Positions 17,047 through 24,698 of a stretch of DNA of 40,801 nt are shown piece by piece; positions within the stretch are counted from its first letter, which is position 1; the number at the start of each line of letters is the position of its first letter. Both the position numbers and the translations under genes were made by a program. Source of the DNA: Parabacteroides distasonis (GTDB lineage: Bacteria; Bacteroidota; Bacteroidia; Bacteroidales; Tannerellaceae); contig SUXM01000024.1 of the NCBI GenBank assembly GCA_015060925.1, positions 1 through 40,801 of the forward strand, read 5' to 3'. A model generated the notes under the pieces. The model worked only from the letters and a program-made list of their open reading frames with translations, had not been told where the DNA came from and ran no database searches.

Positions 17047-18399
17047 ATGAAAAACACCATTCATGTTATCTTAAGACCATTACAGCGTTTTGCGATTCAA
17101 AAACCAAATGCGAGTATTTTATTGTTTATGGCTACAGTTTTAGCCATGATATTGGCGAACTCTTCGTTGGAAGAGTGGTATCATCATATACTTCAATATC
17201 CGATTAATTTAAAAATTGGGAATTTTATCCCTTTTATGCATCATGGAGAACCGATGTCGATGTTGGCATTTGTCAATGATGCATTGATGGCCGTTTTCTT
17301 CTTTATGATAGGATTGGAGATTAAGCAGGAAATTTTGATAGGAGAGTTAAGTTCTTTAAGAAAAGCGATGTTACCTATTATTGCTGCTTGTGGAGGAATG
17401 ATTGTTCCTGTTCTCTTTTATTTTATGGTTTGCCATTCTGCACCGGAAGTCCGTGGTGTTGCAATCCCAATGGCAACAGATATAGCATTTGCCTTGGCTG
17501 TTTTGGGGTTGTTGGGTAAACGTGTACCATTGGGTATGCGGATTTTTTTAACAGCTTTGGCTGTTGTGGATGATATCGGTGGAATCATTATCATTGCTCT
17601 TTTTTATAGTGGGGAGATTGCTTATCAACCCTTATTATTGTCGTTATTCCTTTTGTTAGTGTTGTTTGTCGGAGGTAAAATGCAGGTGAATAATCCTGTT
17701 TTTTATTACTTTTTAGGTTTCTTTGTTTGGATGTTGTTTATGAAGTCCGGAATTCATCCTACAATAGCGGGAGTATTAGTCGCTTTTACTGTGCCGGCTC
17801 GCCCTGCGATTGCATTGGATAAATTTACGGATGACATGACTCAATATCTATCACTATTGGATTATACGGAAGTTCGTCATAGTAGAGATACATCTGTATT
17901 ATCATCCAAACAAATTCAAATCTTGAATAATATTCATTTATTGGCAGATCAATCTATCAGTCCTTTGCAAAACATGGCTGATAAGTTACATCCGTTGGTA
18001 AATTACCTAATATTACCTTTATTTGCGTTTGTTAATGCTGGTGTCACTTTTGGAGATATTCAGATGTCTACTTTACCTGGTGTTCCATTGGCGGTCTTTG
18101 TTGGACTTTTTTTAGGAAAGTCGATGGGTATTTTTTCTTTTACTTATCTTTTTGTTCGTATGGGATTTGCTACGATACCGACTGGTGTAAATAAACGAAG
18201 TTTGTTTGGCGTTTCTATGTTGGGTGGTATAGGATTTACAGTAGCTCTTTTCATCGCAAATCTCTCTTTTTCCGATATGCCGGAGATAGGTACAGATTTA
18301 TTGAACCAAGCTAAACTGGGAGTATTTAGCGGTTCGTTAATATCTGGTGTCGGTGGATATCTTGTTTTGAAGTTGGGACTAAAGAATGTAAAATGTTAA
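17047..18399 (+). CDS. nhaA: Na+/H+ antiporter NhaA
   Basis: This inner-membrane antiporter exports Na+ or Li+ in exchange for about two protons and controls pH and sodium. The 450 residues contain about 12 membrane helices. The key aspartate pair Asp175-Asp176 (E. coli Asp163/Asp164) sits in ALAVVDDIGGI, preceded by VPLGMRIFLT, and the MATDIAFALAVL block is present. A hydrophilic loop near residues 258-315 (DDMTQYLSLLDYTEVRHSRD) is longer than in E. coli NhaA and accounts for the extra length. It lies 70 bases after yigZ; no clear terminator separates them. The start at 17047 follows the MKNT...AIQKPNA leader typical of Bacteroidetes NhaA. Confidence 0.94.
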   Translation: MKNTIHVILRPLQRFAIQKPNASILLFMATVLAMILANSSLEEWYHHILQYPINLKIGNFIPFMHHGEPMSMLAFVNDALMAVFFFMIGLEIKQEILIGELSSLRKAMLPIIAACGGMIVPVLFYFMVCHSAPEVRGVAIPMATDIAFALAVLGLLGKRVPLGMRIFLTALAVVDDIGGIIIIALFYSGEIAYQPLLLSLFLLLVLFVGGKMQVNNPVFYYFLGFFVWMLFMKSGIHPTIAGVLVAFTVPARPAIALDKFTDDMTQYLSLLDYTEVRHSRDTSVLSSKQIQILNNIHLLADQSISPLQNMADKLHPLVNYLILPLFAFVNAGVTFGDIQMSTLPGVPLAVFVGLFLGKSMGIFSFTYLFVRMGFATIPTGVNKRSLFGVSMLGGIGFTVALFIANLSFSDMPEIGTDLLNQAKLGVFSGSLISGVGGYLVLKLGLKNVKC

Positions 18400-18431
18400 A
18401 AGATGATTTTTAATAAAATAATAATATTGTT

Positions 18432-20429
18432 ATGAAGAATTTGTTGCCATTTTTTTTGTGGTGTTATGTCGGTTTATTTTCTATAGGTGTTGAAGCTCAA
18501 CTATCGAATCGATGGAGATTAGAAGAGGACGGTTCGATCAATTGGTCGCCTCAGAACAAAGAAACTCATCAGGATCATATAGAAATGAGTGGAAAAACTG
18601 TTTCTGTTGTGTTTCGTTATGGAGTAGAAAATGGTAAGTTCGTATTGAATAAAAGTATGGTATGGCCGCAGTTAAGAGTGATACCGAATGATACGTATGG
18701 TAGTTTAATGCGTCGTTATAATTGGAATTTGCTTGATATGGTGACGGTGAATGGACGTGCCTTTACAGAAGAACAGGTTTTAACGGTGAATTTAAAAGGT
18801 CTTTTAAAAGTAGAGAGTTTTTTTAATCAAGGAAGAAAAGGTAAGTGGAAATTGATTCGAGAATATTTCCCTTCAACAGAATTACCAGCTTTGGTAGAAT
18901 GTTATACCCTTATAAATGAAGGGAAGAATGAATTAACAGTTGAATTACCTCGTGTGAATCAGAAGAGTTATACGAATCCACAGAAAGGTGTTTTAGGCTC
19001 TTATTGTATTGAAACGAAGACTGATAAGGATGGTTATTATACGATATCTTCGGGAGATACTCTCCGTTTTTCCTCATTCATTATTGCTTATCTAAAGGAT
19101 CAAGTTTGTCCGCAATTAGATGCATTACGAGAAAAAGAATTAAGAGAGATGTTGGTACATAAGTTAATGAATAACTTGGTATTAGAAACACCGGATTCTA
19201 TTATTGACCGTATGTTCGCATTTTCTAAGATTCGTGGTTGTGAAAGTATTTATGAGACAAAAGGAGGACCCATGCATGGACCTGGTGGGGAATCTTATTA
19301 TGCGGCTCTTTGGGCCAATGACCAAGCGGAGTATATTAATCCTTTTTTCCCATTTGTCGGTTACAATTATGGAAATGCATCAGCTTTGAATTCCTATAAA
19401 CATTTTGCTCGTTTTATGAATGATGAGTGGAAACCTATTCCCAGTTCTATTATTGCTGAAGGTTTGGATATTTGGAATGGTGCTGGCGACCGTGGGGATG
19501 CTGCGATGATTGCATATGGTGCTGCTCGTTATGTGCTTGCCAGAGGAATAAAAGAAGAGGCACAAGAATTATGGCCATTGATAGAGTGGTGTTTGGAATA
19601 TTGTCGTCGACAGTTAAACGAGGAAGGAGTTGTTACTTCTGATAGTGATGAGTTGGAAGGACGTTTCCCAGCCGGAGATGCTAATCTTTGTACCTCTTCG
19701 CTCTATTATGATGCTCTTCTTTCAGCTTCTTATCTTTGTCGGGAATTGAATATTCCCAAATCTTCAACTTATCGTAAACAAGCAGAACTTTTACGTAAAA
19801 AGATGGAGTCCTATTTTGGGGCAAAGGTGGAAGGATATGAAACCTATGCTTATTATAAAGGAAATGATATTTTACGTTCGTGGATTTGTATTCCTTTGAC
19901 TGTTGGTATTGATGAAAGGGCAGAGGGTACAATTGCAGCTTTGTTCTCTTCTCGTTTGTGGACGAAAGATGGTCTTTTGACTCAAGCTGGTAGTAAAACT
20001 TTCTGGGATCGATCCACTCTTTATGCTTTGCGTGGAGCTTATTCGGTAGGAGCTACAGAAAAAGCGACTGAATTTTTAAAGAGATATTCTTCTACTCGTT
20101 TGTTAGGTGATCATGTCCCGTATGCTATTGAGGCATGGCCGGAAGGAAGTCAGCGTCATCTGTCTGCAGAAAGTGGATTGTATGGACGTATTATAACAGA
20201 AGGTTTATTTGGTATTCGTCCAACAGGTTTTAAAAGTTTTATGCTAACTCCTCGTTTGCCACAGAATTGGAAATATATGAATTTACGGCATATCCATGCC
20301 TTTGATTCCTGTTTTGATATAGAAGTTAAACGTATGGAGGATGGAAAATTAGAGGTGTGTGTAATTTCTAAAGAGAAGCAAAAAAAATATAGAATCAAAG
20401 ATGGGGCTGTATTAACTATTAAATTATAA
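18432..20429 (+). CDS. Exported six-hairpin glycosidase-like protein
   Basis: A 665-residue secreted protein with signal peptide MKNLLPFFLWCYVGLFSIGVEAQ. An N-terminal beta-sandwich (about 25-240) precedes an (alpha/alpha)6 barrel (about 250-610) with blocks that line the active site. These are GGPMHGPGGESYYAALWANDQ (278-298, with Glu287 and Asp297), SSIIAEGLDIWNGAGDRGDAA, SDSDELEGRFPAGDANL and EAWPEGSQRHLSAESGLYGR. A small beta domain ends it. This layout is shared by rhamnosidase, glucosidase and related families, so the sugar is not predictable. It may share the long co-directional run with nhaA (32 bases apart), and a strong terminator follows. Confidence 0.75.
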   Translation: MKNLLPFFLWCYVGLFSIGVEAQLSNRWRLEEDGSINWSPQNKETHQDHIEMSGKTVSVVFRYGVENGKFVLNKSMVWPQLRVIPNDTYGSLMRRYNWNLLDMVTVNGRAFTEEQVLTVNLKGLLKVESFFNQGRKGKWKLIREYFPSTELPALVECYTLINEGKNELTVELPRVNQKSYTNPQKGVLGSYCIETKTDKDGYYTISSGDTLRFSSFIIAYLKDQVCPQLDALREKELREMLVHKLMNNLVLETPDSIIDRMFAFSKIRGCESIYETKGGPMHGPGGESYYAALWANDQAEYINPFFPFVGYNYGNASALNSYKHFARFMNDEWKPIPSSIIAEGLDIWNGAGDRGDAAMIAYGAARYVLARGIKEEAQELWPLIEWCLEYCRRQLNEEGVVTSDSDELEGRFPAGDANLCTSSLYYDALLSASYLCRELNIPKSSTYRKQAELLRKKMESYFGAKVEGYETYAYYKGNDILRSWICIPLTVGIDERAEGTIAALFSSRLWTKDGLLTQAGSKTFWDRSTLYALRGAYSVGATEKATEFLKRYSSTRLLGDHVPYAIEAWPEGSQRHLSAESGLYGRIITEGLFGIRPTGFKSFMLTPRLPQNWKYMNLRHIHAFDSCFDIEVKRMEDGKLEVCVISKEKQKKYRIKDGAVLTIKL

Positions 20430-20446
20430 AAATACGCTTAGGAAAG

Positions 20447-20496
20447 AAAAACTCTATGAGTAATATATTATAAGTATTACTCATAGAGTTTTTTAT
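20447..20496. terminator. Bidirectional terminator, long stem
   Basis: Arms 20447-20465 and 20475-20493 are perfectly complementary over 19 bases (core ACTCTATGAGTAATA) around a 9-base loop. It is flanked by A-runs and T-runs and lies between the convergent glycosidase and fRMsr genes. Confidence 0.9.
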
Positions 20497-20498
20497 TG

Positions 20499-20978
20499 TT
20501 ATAATTTCAAGGTTAATAAGCCAGATAGTTTTTCTAAGTAGAAAACGTCGGTTTCGTCAAAAGAATTCAATGTTTCACTATCAATATCCAATACCCCTAT
20601 AACTTTTCCTTCTTTGAAAAGAGGTATGACTATTTCTGATTTGGAATTGGAACTACAGGCGATGTGACCTGGAAATAACTCCACATCCGGAACAACTTGT
20701 GTTTTTCCCTCTTTCCATGCAGTTCCACATACCCCTTTCCCATAGCGGATGCGGGTACAGGCTATCGGGCCTTGAAAGGGAGCTAACACCAGTACCTCCT
20801 CTCTAACAATATAAAATCCTACCCAGAAAAAATTAAAGGTTTGTTTTAATGCAGCAACTACATTAGCCATATTGGCAATCGGGTCGGATTCTCCCTCTAT
20901 TAAAGATTTGATCTGGGGAAGGAGTGTCTCATATTGCTCCTGTTTACTTCCTTTTGCGATGATTAAATTTTCAGCCAT
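20499..20978 (-). CDS. msrC: Free L-methionine-(R)-sulfoxide reductase (GAF domain)
   Basis: This GAF-domain enzyme reduces free methionine-R-sulfoxide using a cysteine relay. The 159 residues align with E. coli YebR/fRMsr at a fixed offset of 10. The three cysteines Cys74, Cys84 and Cys108 stand for E. coli Cys84, Cys94 and Cys118, in the motifs GPIACTRIRYGKGVCGTAW and FPGHIACSSNSKSEIV. FWVGFY near residue 50 completes the fold. It is an oxidative-damage repair enzyme in the cytoplasm. It is transcribed away from a MATE pump, with only 64 bases between the two ATG codons. Confidence 0.93.
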   Translation of the reverse strand: MAENLIIAKGSKQEQYETLLPQIKSLIEGESDPIANMANVVAALKQTFNFFWVGFYIVREEVLVLAPFQGPIACTRIRYGKGVCGTAWKEGKTQVVPDVELFPGHIACSSNSKSEIVIPLFKEGKVIGVLDIDSETLNSFDETDVFYLEKLSGLLTLKL

Positions 20979-21001
20979 ATTTTTTATATATTACTAAGAA
21001 A

Positions 21002-21009
21002 CAAAAGTA
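21002..21009 (-). promoter_or_regulatory. Putative -7 box for msrC
   Basis: TACTTTTG on the minus strand, 23 bases before the ATG at 20978. Confidence 0.5.
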
Positions 21010-21030
21010 ACTTATTTTTTGAAATCTACG

Positions 21031-21038
21031 TATATTTG
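21031..21038 (+). promoter_or_regulatory. Putative -7 box for the MATE gene, abutting the start codon
   Basis: TATATTTG ends only 4 bases before the ATG at 21043. Transcription starting about 5 bases after the box would begin at or next to the start codon. Confidence 0.5.
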
Positions 21039-21042
21039 TCGC

Positions 21043-22389
21043 ATGAGTATAGAAAATTCACCTTTGACGTTAGGTACGGAGCGCATCAGTAAATTGTTGA
21101 CTCAATACGCTATCCCGGCCATTATTGCCATGACAGCCTCTTCGCTATACAACATGGCAGATAGTATCTTTATCGGACAAGGGGTTGGCTCTATGGCTAT
21201 TGCAGGATTAGCTTTGACTTTCCCTTTGATGAATTTGGCAGCTGCTTTTGGGTCGTTGGTTGGAGTAGGGGCTTCTACGTTGGTCTCTGTCAAATTAGGG
21301 CAGAAGGAGTATGAAGGAGCAAACCGTGTGTTAGGAAATGTTTTAAGTCTGAATGTATGTTTAGGTATTGCTTTTACGGTTATTTTTCTTTTAGTGTTAG
21401 ATCCTGTTCTTTATTTTTTTGGTGCTAGTGAAAATACACTTCCTTATGCTCGTGAATATATGCAGGTGATACTGATAGGAAATGTGTTTACCCACATGTA
21501 TTTAGGGTTAAATGCGGTGCTACGCTCTTCCGGTTTCCCGAAATTGGCTATGTTTGCTACTTTAGCTTCTGTTGTGATTAATTGTATATTGACACCTCTT
21601 TTCATTTTCGCTTTCGGATGGGGTATCAAAGGGGCAGCTTGGGCTACGGTTATTTCTCAGGTTATCTCTTTGATTGGCCAGTTGATTCATTTTTCTAAAC
21701 CCCAGCAGCTATTGCATTTTCAACGAGGAATGTATCAATTGAGGTCTGATATTGTTCGTGGTATTATTTCAATAGGGTTGTCTCCCTTTTTGATGAACCT
21801 CTGTTCTTGTTTGATTGTGATTTTGATAAATCGAGGGTTGAAAGAACATGGAGGAGATATGGCTATTGGAGCTTATGGCATAGTCAATCGGATTATCTTC
21901 ATCTTTGTGATGATTATTATGGGATTTAACCAAGGGATGCAACCGATTGCCGGTTATAATTTTGGTGCTCGCCAATATTCACGTGTGATGGAGGTTACTA
22001 AACTAACGATGAAATGGGCAGTAGGGGTGGCTACGGCAGGTTTTTTATTATGCCATTTGTACCCGACTCCTATTATTCGTTTATTTACTTCAGATGTTGA
22101 GTTGATTAAGGTGGCAGTCGATGGTTTGCATATCGTTTTTGCTGTTTTTCCAATAGTCGGTTTCCAGATGGTTGCTACGAACTTTTTCCTTTCTATAGGT
22201 CAGGCAAAGAAAGCAATCTTCCTCTCTCTTACTCGGCAGATGTTGTTTTTGGTTCCTTGTTTGTTGTTGCTTCCTCCTTGGTTGGGTGCTTTTGGGGTAT
22301 GGGTTAGTATGCCGGTCTCTGATTTGATCTCAACGGTTCTTACTGCAATTGTATTGGTTAGCCAGTTTAAGTATTTTCGAAATCAATAA
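21043..22389 (+). CDS. MATE family efflux transporter
   Basis: A multidrug/organic-cation antiporter of the MATE superfamily, driven by Na+ or H+, with about 12 membrane helices over 448 residues. Two matching halves are visible: the first has LTQYAIPAIIAMTASSLYNMADSIFIGQGVG and the second GLSPFLMNLCSCLIVILINRGL, followed by GFNQGMQPIAGYNFGAR. The frame runs open to a TTG at 21019 but the ATG at 21043 (MSIENSPLTLGTERI) is the typical family start. The substrate is unknown. It is followed by the kinase-like gene after 30 bases, which may be co-transcribed. Confidence 0.92.
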   Translation: MSIENSPLTLGTERISKLLTQYAIPAIIAMTASSLYNMADSIFIGQGVGSMAIAGLALTFPLMNLAAAFGSLVGVGASTLVSVKLGQKEYEGANRVLGNVLSLNVCLGIAFTVIFLLVLDPVLYFFGASENTLPYAREYMQVILIGNVFTHMYLGLNAVLRSSGFPKLAMFATLASVVINCILTPLFIFAFGWGIKGAAWATVISQVISLIGQLIHFSKPQQLLHFQRGMYQLRSDIVRGIISIGLSPFLMNLCSCLIVILINRGLKEHGGDMAIGAYGIVNRIIFIFVMIIMGFNQGMQPIAGYNFGARQYSRVMEVTKLTMKWAVGVATAGFLLCHLYPTPIIRLFTSDVELIKVAVDGLHIVFAVFPIVGFQMVATNFFLSIGQAKKAIFLSLTRQMLFLVPCLLLLPPWLGAFGVWVSMPVSDLISTVLTAIVLVSQFKYFRNQ

Positions 22390-22419
22390 TAATTTGTATA
22401 ATCATAAAATAAGATAAAG

Positions 22420-23061
22420 ATGGATAATAAAATAATATTGACTATAGGGCGACAGTTTGCCAGTGGTGGACGTGAGATTGGGAAGAAGTTGGCTGAAGCC
22501 TTGAATATAGCCTACTATGATAAAGAATTAATGACATTGGCCGCAAAAGAAAGCGGGTTATGTGAAGATTGTTTTGAACAGGCAGATGAGAGAGCATCCA
22601 GTGGTTTATCTTATGCCTTTACTATGGGATATTCCTATATGGGGATGTTTCCTCCTTATGCAGATGTGTTGTCAAATGACCGCCTCTTTTTATACCAAAG
22701 TGAAGCAATTAGGAAACTGGCGAATGAGGGCTCATGTGTGATTGTTGGCAGATGTGCGGACTATATATTGCGGGATAATCCAAATTGTCTGAGTTTTTTT
22801 ATTCATAATACAAAAGAGAACAGAATCCAGCGTATCATAGAAACACAAGATTTGACCGTTGAACAGGCAAAGGAATTGATGACAAAAACCGATAAGTCAC
22901 GCGCTTCATATTATAACTACTATACCAATAAGGAATGGGGAGTTGCCTCTTCCTATAACTTCTCAATTGATGTGTCAGTGTTGGGTGTGGATGAATCTGT
23001 TGAATTTATTAAAAATTTTGTGGAACGGAAAATGAATAAACGTCCACCACATTTCGGATAA
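22420..23061 (+). CDS. Cytidylate kinase-like family protein
   Basis: A 213-residue P-loop fold protein of the cytidylate-kinase-like family. The nucleotide loop is GRQFASGGREIGKKLAEAL, which lacks the usual GKS/T end. Other blocks are AYYDKELMTLAAKESG, the CVIVGRCADYIL core strand, and KTDKSRASYYNYYTNKEWG, in the position of the lid and substrate helix. True Cmk makes CDP from CMP, but members of this family are found beside transporters or regulators and their substrate is not established. It sits between the MATE gene and the riboswitch. Moderate confidence in the family, low in the reaction. Confidence 0.8.
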   Translation: MDNKIILTIGRQFASGGREIGKKLAEALNIAYYDKELMTLAAKESGLCEDCFEQADERASSGLSYAFTMGYSYMGMFPPYADVLSNDRLFLYQSEAIRKLANEGSCVIVGRCADYILRDNPNCLSFFIHNTKENRIQRIIETQDLTVEQAKELMTKTDKSRASYYNYYTNKEWGVASSYNFSIDVSVLGVDESVEFIKNFVERKMNKRPPHFG

Positions 23062-23068
23062 AATATAT

Positions 23069-23076
23069 TACCTTTG
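23069..23076 (+). promoter_or_regulatory. Putative -7 box of the thi4 transcript
   Basis: TACCTTTG ends 8 bases before the first paired base of the TPP aptamer, so the transcript would start just ahead of the riboswitch. Confidence 0.6.
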
Positions 23077-23084
23077 TTGCCACT

Positions 23085-23158
23085 TCTCATAGGGGTGCTT
23101 ATTTCATATAGGCTGAGATTATACCCATAGAACCTGCGCAGGTAATGCTGCGAAGGGA
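23085..23158 (+). promoter_or_regulatory. TPP riboswitch (THI element)
   Basis: The conserved aptamer words appear in order: AGGGGTGC (23091), GGCTGAGA (23111), ACCC (23123), GAACCTG (23130), then GGTAAT (23141) and CGAAGGGA (23151). The P1 stem is TCTC (23085-23088) with GGGA (23155-23158). Thiamine pyrophosphate binding represses downstream genes. The 78 bases to the thi4 ATG show no clear terminator, so control at translation initiation is more likely. A weak pairing of AGGTA (about 23161) with TACCT (about 23189) could be part of the switch. Confidence 0.95.
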
Positions 23159-23236
23159 TTAGGTAGCTAAACAAGAAAAGGGGAGGGTTACCTCTACATG
23201 CTTCCCGATGTTTAAACTTCAATTATTTTTATTGAC

Positions 23237-24019
23237 ATGGAACAGATTGTTTCAAGTGGAATTGTGGACTCTTATTTTGCTAAGTTAAAGAGTCATTTGT
23301 CTATTGATGTGGCAATTGTAGGTGGTGGACCTTCTGGAATTGTGGCGGCCTATTATTTGGCAAAGGCAGGTAAGAAAGTTGCTTTGTTTGACCGTAAGTT
23401 AGCCCCTGGTGGTGGAATGTGGGGTGGTGCTATGATGTTTAATGACATTGTCGTTCAAGAAGAGGCCATGCCGATTGTTAGGGAATTAGGGGTTAGTTAT
23501 AAAGAGGCCGGTAATGGTACTTATATTATGGATTCTGTACATACAACCTCTGCATTGATTTATAGTGCAACGAAGGCTGGTGCAACTATTTTTAATTGTT
23601 ACTCTGTTGAAGACGTTGTTTTCCATAACGATGCGGTTGCTGGTGTGGTTGTCAACTGGGCACCTGTCCTCCGTGAAGGTATGCATGTGGATCCTTTGAC
23701 AATTATGGCTAAGGCTGTATTGGAAGGAACAGGGCATGATTGTGAAATTGCCCGTGTGGTTGCTCGTAAAAATGATATCCGTTTAAACACTCCGACTGGA
23801 GGTGTTGTGGGTGAACGTTCTTTGAATGTGGAATTAGGGGAATCTACTACCGTAGAAAATACGAAAGAGATCTATTCCGGTCTATTTGTTTCTGGTATGG
23901 CAGCCAATGGAGTTAGCGGTAGTTTCCGTATGGGACCTATCTTCGGAGGTATGTTGATGAGTGGAAAGAAAGCCGCAGAATTGATCTGCGCTAAATTAGA
24001 AAAAGAAAAGAGTTGTTAG
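23237..24019 (+). CDS. thi4: Thi4 thiazole synthase, sulfide-dependent type
   Basis: Thi4 builds the thiazole half of thiamin (ADP-thiazole) from NAD+, glycine and a sulfur source. The 260 residues have a Rossmann dinucleotide site (VGGGPSG, 28-34), the acidic ALFDRK end, GGGMWGGAMMF and a C-terminal GSFRMGPIFGGMLMSGKKAA. Yeast Thi4 donates sulfur from an active-site cysteine and is used once. At the corresponding place (MHVDP) this protein has His150, as in archaeal Thi4 proteins that use free sulfide catalytically. An iron-dependent, multiple-turnover enzyme in a sulfide-rich anaerobe is therefore likely. It stands alone under the TPP riboswitch with no other thi genes in the window. Confidence 0.92.
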   Translation: MEQIVSSGIVDSYFAKLKSHLSIDVAIVGGGPSGIVAAYYLAKAGKKVALFDRKLAPGGGMWGGAMMFNDIVVQEEAMPIVRELGVSYKEAGNGTYIMDSVHTTSALIYSATKAGATIFNCYSVEDVVFHNDAVAGVVVNWAPVLREGMHVDPLTIMAKAVLEGTGHDCEIARVVARKNDIRLNTPTGGVVGERSLNVELGESTTVENTKEIYSGLFVSGMAANGVSGSFRMGPIFGGMLMSGKKAAELICAKLEKEKSC

Positions 24020-24060
24020 TTATAGCTTTGACTACTAACTTAATATAAACTTACCAAAAA

Positions 24061-24102
24061 TTACCTCGGATGTAATCCATGACTACATCCGAGGTAATTT
24101 TG
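24061..24102 (+). terminator. Terminator after thi4, member of the CCTCGGATGTA repeat family
   Basis: Fourteen-base perfect arms, 24061-24074 (TTACCTCGGATGTA) and 24084-24097, with a 9-base loop, then TTTGTTT. A further half-like word TATGTCCGATGTGATT follows from about 24104. The same stem recurs after the efflux operon and after panB. Confidence 0.8.
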
Positions 24103-24205
24103 TTTATGTCCGATGTGATTTTTTGTACCTTGGTTTTATTCTGATAACTATCTATTTGTTGAAATTAAATTTCCCGGTACTAAATATTTATTCATTTCTT
24201 TTCAT

Positions 24206-24213
24206 TAATTTTG
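24206..24213 (+). promoter_or_regulatory. Putative -7 box of the metal-efflux operon
   Basis: TAATTTTG ends 6 bases before the ATG at 24220, implying an almost leaderless transcript. No metal-regulator operator could be named with confidence. Confidence 0.45.
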
Positions 24214-24219
24214 CCAACG

Positions 24220-24630
24220 ATGAAGAGAAAAGAGTTTATAATCCGGTATTTTATGCTATTGGCGAGTATGGTATTATTACTCTCGGTAGTGATCCCGCAC
24301 CATCATCACGATGACGGAATGCCTTGTTATAAATCATTGTTTACGGAGAACACCCACTGCCATAGTCAAGGAGGAGATTCTGACTCCCATGATTGTGGTT
24401 GCAATGGGCATAATGTGGCTCTTTATACCTCTTTATTTGTACACGTTGATAATAGTGATGTACATTCTTTTTTATTTCCTTTGCTTGTTTTATTTGACTA
24501 CATAAATCCGCCTGAGCCCTCCTTGTCTAAATTGTTGATTGATAAGGAACGGGCTTTTTATATCGAATCCCTGCACGATACGTGGATAAAAGCAGCGTCA
24601 GGGCTTCGTGCCCCTCCGTTTATGGGATAA
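24220..24630 (+). CDS. Small His/Cys-rich exported protein (DUF6769-like)
   Basis: A protein of 136 residues with an N-terminal membrane or signal segment (about 7-26). A metal-ligand-rich part follows: PHHHHDDGMPC, NTHCHSQGG, SDSHDCGCNGHN. The second half is hydrophobic and aromatic (SFLFPLLVLFDYINPPEPS) and ends GLRAPPFMG. A TTG at 24211 is in frame but the ATG at 24220 gives the signal peptide directly. It precedes the RND efflux genes and probably binds or delivers the metal ion in the periplasm. The family name is from memory of similar Bacteroidetes proteins and is less certain than the role suggested by context. Confidence 0.7.
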   Translation: MKRKEFIIRYFMLLASMVLLLSVVIPHHHHDDGMPCYKSLFTENTHCHSQGGDSDSHDCGCNGHNVALYTSLFVHVDNSDVHSFLFPLLVLFDYINPPEPSLSKLLIDKERAFYIESLHDTWIKAASGLRAPPFMG

Positions 24631-24698
24631 TAATGTGAAAGTATGGCTTATGCTTTACTTATTAATTTATTATTGACTCATAAACACTTAAAATCAAG

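Noticed and set aside
17001..17207. A 68-codon plus-strand frame overlapping the start of nhaA
   Set aside because: It is in another frame of a well-supported NhaA N-terminus and has no conserved features.
21019..21042. TTG start for the MATE gene (eight extra residues)
   Set aside because: The extra residues cover the promoter box, and MSIENSPL at 21043 is the usual start for the family.
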